In this document: positions 60,123-64,000 of the stretch, piece after piece
Layout of the letters: each line of letters begins with the position of its first letter
Position numbering within the stretch: position 1 is the first letter of the stretch
NCBI GenBank assembly: GCA_026129905.1
Contig: JAHCHE010000013.1
Coordinates: forward strand, 37,475 to 101,474
Source of the DNA: Bryobacteraceae bacterium
GTDB taxonomy: Bacteria; Acidobacteriota; Terriglobia; Bryobacterales; Bryobacteraceae
DNA: 64,000 nt
Direction: 5' to 3'
Position numbers and translations under genes: made by a program
The notes under the pieces: model-generated
What the model was told of the DNA's origin: nothing
The model's input: only the letters and a program-made list of their open reading frames with translations
Databases searched by the model: none

Positions 60123-61238
60123 TCAGGCGGCGTAGACCTCGGCGAAGGCGCGCTTGAACTTGTCCATGTCCGCGGGCGTCCCGATGGAAACCCGCAGCAT
60201 GTTCGTCAGAGGCGGGAACGCCCGGCCGGGCGCGACGCCGCGCCGGACCAGTGCGGGAATCACTTCGCGGACATTCCGCTTCACGTCGATCATGACGAAG
60301 TTGGCGTGGGGCGTCAGAAATCGGACCTCCCGTTCGCGCAGCCAGTCGCACAGGTCCGCGCGGATGGCTGCGAACCGCCCTCGGCGTTCGGCCAGCAGGT
60401 CCGGCAACTGCCGCAGCGAGGCGAGCACCGCACGGGAACTGACGTAGGAAACCACGTTGCTGCGCAGCGACGCCATCCGCCCGATGAGGTCCGGACGGGC
60501 GCAGCCGAAGCCCACCCGCAGGCCGGCCATGCCGTAGATTTTCGAGAACGTCCGCGTCACCAGGACGTCCTTGCCCTGGCAGACATAGCCGATCGCGCTC
60601 TCCAGTTCCGGATCGTCGGAGAAGTGGATGTAAGCCTCGTCGATCATCGCCACGGTGTCGGGCGGAAGATTGGCCGCCAGCCAGGCGATATCGGCTTTCG
60701 GAGTGATGGTGGAGGTTGGGTTGTTGGGATTGCAGAGGTAGATGAGGCCGCCGCCGGCCTCGGCCGCCTGCTCCACCATCAACCGCACGTCGGAGGCGTA
60801 GGTGGGCGTCAGGGGACAGCGGATCATACGGTGACTCAGCGCGCGGGCGATGCCCATCGGCAATTCGAACGTCGGATCGGAGAAGATCAGGGGGCGGGTG
60901 GGAGAGGTGAAGGCAAAGACGGCGGTTTGCAGGATCTCGCTGGAGCCGGCGCCGACGAGGATCTGTTCCGGCTCGAGGCCCTCGCTGCGCGCGACCTCCG
61001 CGACGAAGCCCCGGTACTCCTGGTAATGATATCGGCCGGTGGCGGCGAGCGCCTCCGACATGGCCTCGAGCGCGGCCGGGCAGGGTCCCTCCGGGTTCTC
61101 ATTCGCGTTCAACCAGGCGGTGTCGGGGCCGAAATCGCCTTCGACCGCGGCGCGTTGCGCCAAGGCCGCTTCGGTCCACCAGGAGGCGGCGCCGACGCCC
61201 GCGGCCACGGTCTGCGAGAACAGGCGGCGAGTGATCAT
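60123..61238 (-). CDS. Tat-exported class I/II aminotransferase (HisC-like)
   Basis: 371 residues from ATG 61238 (GGGAG upstream); the frame stays open for 1.6 kb further but only as antisense of the ceramidase gene. Leader MITRRLFSQTVAAGVGAASW with twin Arg, ending EAALAQ. The PLP-fold body has WLNANENPEGP (HisC-type), YLCNPNNPTS, MIDEAYIHF and the PLP Lys in TRTFSKIYGMAGLRVGFG. It resembles histidinol-phosphate aminotransferase but is exported and not linked to his genes. The 39-bp divergent region to the ceramidase holds GTTGC-N11-GCAAC (61251-61271). Confidence 0.82.
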   Translation of the reverse strand: MITRRLFSQTVAAGVGAASWWTEAALAQRAAVEGDFGPDTAWLNANENPEGPCPAALEAMSEALAATGRYHYQEYRGFVAEVARSEGLEPEQILVGAGSSEILQTAVFAFTSPTRPLIFSDPTFELPMGIARALSHRMIRCPLTPTYASDVRLMVEQAAEAGGGLIYLCNPNNPTSTITPKADIAWLAANLPPDTVAMIDEAYIHFSDDPELESAIGYVCQGKDVLVTRTFSKIYGMAGLRVGFGCARPDLIGRMASLRSNVVSYVSSRAVLASLRQLPDLLAERRGRFAAIRADLCDWLREREVRFLTPHANFVMIDVKRNVREVIPALVRRGVAPGRAFPPLTNMLRVSIGTPADMDKFKRAFAEVYAA

Positions 61239-61277
61239 AAGCGCTCCCGTGTTGCTGTATGATAGCGCAACGCCCCT

Positions 61278-62798
61278 ATGAGACGACACACAGCGATCCA
61301 TTTGGCCGCGCTCGCGCTGGCGTGCGCCGGAGTGGCCGGACGGTTGCGCGCCGATCGCGTCGAGCAGACCGCGAAAGACGCGGGGCCTTCGGGACTGCAG
61401 GCGGGCGTCGCGCGCGCCGACATCACGCCGCCGGTGGGCATCGCTCAGCTCAACTGGGGCTCGCAGACGCACGTGGTCTCGGCGGGGACGGATCCCATGG
61501 GGATGACCGCGACAGCGCTGGTGTTGAGCGACGGGCGGCAGAAATTCGCGATGGTTTCGTTGGACGCGCTGGCGGTCGAGCCGTTTACGCCGGCGATTGC
61601 GCGGGCCGCCGCGGAGACGGGTATTCCGGCCGCGCACATCCGGCTGGCGGCGTCGCACACCCATGCCGGTCCGCAGCTTTCGCGCGTTCGGGGCCCGGCC
61701 GGGACGGATTATACCCATTACGAAGCCGTCTTCGGGACGCACGTGAAGACGGTGATCGACAAGATCGCGGGCGCGGTGGCCGAAGCCGATGCCAAACTCC
61801 GGCCGGTCCACGTCCACGGCGCCCGGGGGACGGGCTCGATCAACATCAACCGGCGAGTGCGGGCGTCGGCGCAGGGGCCGGCGGCGGTGGGGCGCAATTC
61901 CGAGGGCTTTGTGGATCGCGACCTGATCGTCGTGCGGATCGACGACGCGGCGGCCGCGCCCTATGCCGTTCTGGTGAACTACGCCTGCCACGGCACGGTG
62001 ATGGGCTTCGAGAACGATCACGTTTCGCCGGACTGGATCGGCGCGATGCGCCACACGGTGGAGCAGGCGCTGCCCGGCGCGAAATGCCTCTTCTTCCAGG
62101 GCGCGGCCGGCAACCAGGGGCCGGTGGAGGGCTTCACAGGCGATCTCGCGGTGGCGCACCGGCTGGGGTCGGTGCTGGGCCACCAGGCGGTCGCGCTGGC
62201 CCTTGCCACGGATACGGTGGAGCGGACGCCGCGGTTCGAGGGTTTCGTGGAGTCCACCGCCTACCAGGCCAAACAGCCCTGGCGCGTCGGCGGTCCTCGC
62301 GACGCCGCGCTGCGGTTCGTTCTCAAGCCGGTGGACGTGCCCCGCCGGCGCTACAGCGATCGCGATCTGGCGGAGATGAGGGAACTGGTGGCCGGGGCGC
62401 AGACGAGGCTGGAGGAAGCGAAGCAATCCGGCGATTCGCTGAAGGTGAACCAGGCCAACGCGCGCCTGCGGCGCTTCTCGGACCTGTTGAAGCAGTGGAG
62501 CCGGCCTTACGATCCGACGCCGCTGCGCGTGGACGTGCAGGCGCTGCGGATCGGCGATATCGCGATCGTCGCGATGCCGGGCGAGCCGTTCGCGGAAATC
62601 GGCGTCGACGTGAAAAAGGCGTCGCCGTTTCCCATCACGATGTTCTGCGGTTATTCGAACGGACAAGGGGGCGACTACATGCCGGTGGCGTCCGAATACG
62701 AGCACGGCGGCTACGAAGTGCAGCGGACGCCGTACGCGCCGGAGGCGGCGGAAACGATCGTGACCGAAGCCGGCAAGCTGGTTCAGTCGCTGCGCTGA
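61278..62798 (+). CDS. Neutral/alkaline ceramidase-family secreted hydrolase
   Basis: 506 residues with a signal peptide (IHLAALALACAGVAGRLRA). The N-terminal domain of neutral non-lysosomal ceramidases is clear: LQAGVARADITPPVGIAQLN, LVLSDGRQKFAMVSLDAL, RLAASHTHAGPQ (zinc His pair) and VNYACHGTVMG. The protein is shorter than full ceramidases and lacks their C-terminal beta domain, so it may act on other amides. Divergent from the Tat-exported aminotransferase; its last 16 bases overlap the convergent ligase gene. Confidence 0.82.
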   Translation: MRRHTAIHLAALALACAGVAGRLRADRVEQTAKDAGPSGLQAGVARADITPPVGIAQLNWGSQTHVVSAGTDPMGMTATALVLSDGRQKFAMVSLDALAVEPFTPAIARAAAETGIPAAHIRLAASHTHAGPQLSRVRGPAGTDYTHYEAVFGTHVKTVIDKIAGAVAEADAKLRPVHVHGARGTGSININRRVRASAQGPAAVGRNSEGFVDRDLIVVRIDDAAAAPYAVLVNYACHGTVMGFENDHVSPDWIGAMRHTVEQALPGAKCLFFQGAAGNQGPVEGFTGDLAVAHRLGSVLGHQAVALALATDTVERTPRFEGFVESTAYQAKQPWRVGGPRDAALRFVLKPVDVPRRRYSDRDLAEMRELVAGAQTRLEEAKQSGDSLKVNQANARLRRFSDLLKQWSRPYDPTPLRVDVQALRIGDIAIVAMPGEPFAEIGVDVKKASPFPITMFCGYSNGQGGDYMPVASEYEHGGYEVQRTPYAPEAAETIVTEAGKLVQSLR

Positions 62799-64000
62799 GC
62801 CAGCAGGTGGCGCTGGATTTTGCCCAGGGCATTGCGGGGCAAGCGGTCCACGCAGGTGAAAACGATCGGAACCTTGAATGACGCCATGTGGGCCCGGCAT
62901 CGCGTCTGGAGTTCGGCGGCGTCGGCCGTCGCGCCGGGGCGGAGGACGATGAAGGCCGCCGGCGCCTCGCCTTTGATGGCGTGCGGAACGCCGATCACCG
63001 CGGCGTCGGCAACTCCGGGCTGTTCGCGAAGAAATTCCTCGATTTCCCTCGGATAAACATTGAAGCCGCCGGTAATGATCAGTTCGGTACGACGGCCTTC
63101 GAGCGTGTAGTAGCCGTCCTCGGAACGCGTGGCCACGTCGCCCGTGCGGAACCAGCCGTCCTCGGTGAAGGCGGCCGCCGTCGCTTCCGGCTGGCGCCAG
63201 TATCCGGCGAAGATGTTATCGCCCTTGACGAGGATCTCGCCGTCCTGGAGGCGGACCGCCACGCCCGGCAGCGGCAGGCCCACCGTCCCGGGGCGGCGCT
63301 CCCCGTCGTAGGGGTTCGAGATGTTCATCAGGGTCTCGGTCATGCCGTAGCGTTCGAGAATCGCGTGCCCGTAAAGCTCGCGAAAGCGCTCGAACGTGCG
63401 GGCAGGGAGGGGAGCGGAGCCGGAGACGAACAGTCGCGCGGCCTGACCGATGCTGCGCGCCGTGTCCGGGTTGGCGTCGAGCAGGCGCTCGTACATCGTA
63501 GGCACGCCGAAGAAGACGGTCGGACGAAAGTCGAGGAATTCCTGAATAATCGTCTCTTTCCGAAACCGGTCCAGCAGGCGCGTGCGGTAGCCAAGGGCGA
63601 GCCAGGTGTGCAGTCCGTTGCCCAGTCCGTGCACGTGGAACAGCGGCAGCGCGAGCAGAAGCCGATCGTCGGGCGCGAGGCGCCAGGCGTCGATCAGTGT
63701 GCGCGCGTTCGCCGCGAAATTGCCGTGGGTGAGGATGGCGCCCTTGGGCCGGCCGGTGGTTCCGGATGTGTAGACGAGGCAGGCGGGCGAGGCGCGTTTC
63801 AGGCTGCAGGGCGTGAAATCGGAGGAGAAGCGGCGGGCCGCCTCGGCAAGGTCCTCGGCCACGAGGGCATCCCGATTCTCCAACGCCGGGCTGTTTCGGC
63901 CCGCGATCAGCCGGCGGGGCTCCGCGTCGCGCAGGATGTGGTCGATCTCGCGGTCGCGGTACAGAATGTTGATCGGCGTAAAAAGGAGGCCCAGTTTGAT
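62783..64000 (-). CDS. AMP-forming acyl-CoA ligase (malonyl-CoA-synthetase-like), 5' end outside window
   Basis: The frame is open to the right edge (visible part about 405 residues; begins IKLGLLFTPINILYRDREID). ACLVYTSGTTGRPKGAILTH is the P-loop of adenylate-forming enzymes; LLLALPLFHVHGLGNGLHTW and the RYGMTETLMN motif resemble MatB malonyl-CoA synthetases. The C-terminal lid has GFNVYPREIEEFL and the catalytic Lys in LPRNALGKIQRHL. It would activate malonate or a similar acid with ATP and CoA. Stop at 62783, overlapping the ceramidase 3' end. Confidence 0.85.
   Translation of the reverse strand: MKLGLLFTPINILYRDREIDHILRDAEPRRLIAGRNSPALENRDALVAEDLAEAARRFSSDFTPCSLKRASPACLVYTSGTTGRPKGAILTHGNFAANARTLIDAWRLAPDDRLLLALPLFHVHGLGNGLHTWLALGYRTRLLDRFRKETIIQEFLDFRPTVFFGVPTMYERLLDANPDTARSIGQAARLFVSGSAPLPARTFERFRELYGHAILERYGMTETLMNISNPYDGERRPGTVGLPLPGVAVRLQDGEILVKGDNIFAGYWRQPEATAAAFTEDGWFRTGDVATRSEDGYYTLEGRRTELIITGGFNVYPREIEEFLREQPGVADAAVIGVPHAIKGEAPAAFIVLRPGATADAAELQTRCRAHMASFKVPIVFTCVDRLPRNALGKIQRHLLAQRSD

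Noticed and set aside
61239..62900. Extension of the exported aminotransferase frame by more than 500 codons upstream
   Set aside because: The extension is antisense to the ceramidase gene. A GGGAG site and a Tat leader place the start at 61238.
1..64000. tRNA, rRNA and CRISPR arrays
   Set aside because: No T-loop (GGTTCGAATC-type) with a matching acceptor stem, no rRNA-like stretch and no regularly spaced repeats were seen. A tRNAscan run would settle tRNAs.

Overview
The window (about 63% GC, 64 kb) looks like a chromosomal segment of an Acidobacteriota member close to Solibacter/Bryobacter (Bryobacterales). The best evidence is a tandem pair of secreted proteins that open with the 'NAASY ... 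SIFGxNLA' domain (TIGR03437, a Solibacter hallmark). Other support is the number of Tat- or Sec-exported carbohydrate-active enzymes, the zinc-ribbon micro-proteins and the lack of compact housekeeping operons. No tRNA, rRNA, CRISPR array or intact insertion sequence was seen. The only transposon trace is the C-terminal tail of an ISL3-type transposase at 58.9 kb.

Region by region. 0-14 kb is a polysaccharide and peptide scavenging block: GH42 beta-galactosidase (cut by the window edge), a FucI/AraA-fold isomerase, a small RHH regulator, a mono-haem peroxidase-like cytochrome, GH51 arabinofuranosidase, a NosL-like protein, an M14 carboxypeptidase, and a three-gene minus-strand operon of two tandem paralogues of an unrecognised secreted family plus an HEMGH metallopeptidase. 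14-22 kb holds large secreted proteins: a 'VGIG' tail-fibre-like protein with a probable C-tract frameshift, an 841-residue coat-hanger-stack protein, a CarboxypepD_reg protein and two TIGR03437 proteins. 22-26.7 kb is the most unusual locus. A tight minus-strand operon encodes a divergent signal peptidase II (LspA), a divergent Lgt-family protein, and two LamG proteins that share an almost identical N-terminal membrane segment ending in a lipobox-like F-(A/S)-G-C, with a Cys-rich coiled-coil protein between them. I read this as a candidate dedicated lipoprotein maturation and display system.

26.7-36 kb carries a methyltransferase, YraN, a transmembrane Ser/Thr kinase, a PEP-synthase-like protein, a TauE/SafE exporter with its TIGR02186 partner (two palindromes upstream) and a baeRF-type release-factor-like protein. 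36-41 kb returns to secreted carbohydrate enzymes (double alpha/beta hydrolase, DUF4091 protein, exported sugar isomerase). It ends in a scarred stretch where a truncated acidobacterial gene abuts a decayed, internally deleted relative of the 14.5-15.4 kb gene pair. 41.7-49.5 kb is mostly core metabolism: class III aminotransferase, ornithine-cyclodeaminase family protein, FabD, an ADP-forming acyl-CoA synthetase fused to a GNAT acetyltransferase, and an exported aldo/keto reductase.

49.9-59 kb is signalling and transport: a REC-GGDEF diguanylate cyclase with an intact I-site, two MacB-type permeases without an adjacent ATPase, DUF423, and a translationally coupled TonB receptor - YfiR - hybrid histidine kinase operon preceded by a 107-bp nested palindrome. 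59-64 kb has a membrane-anchored FkbM methyltransferase, a Tat-exported HisC-like aminotransferase, a neutral ceramidase and a malonyl-CoA-synthetase-like ligase cut by the right edge. At least five gene remnants (14.2, 29.7, 41.1, 41.3-41.6 and 58.9 kb) show repeated duplication and decay.
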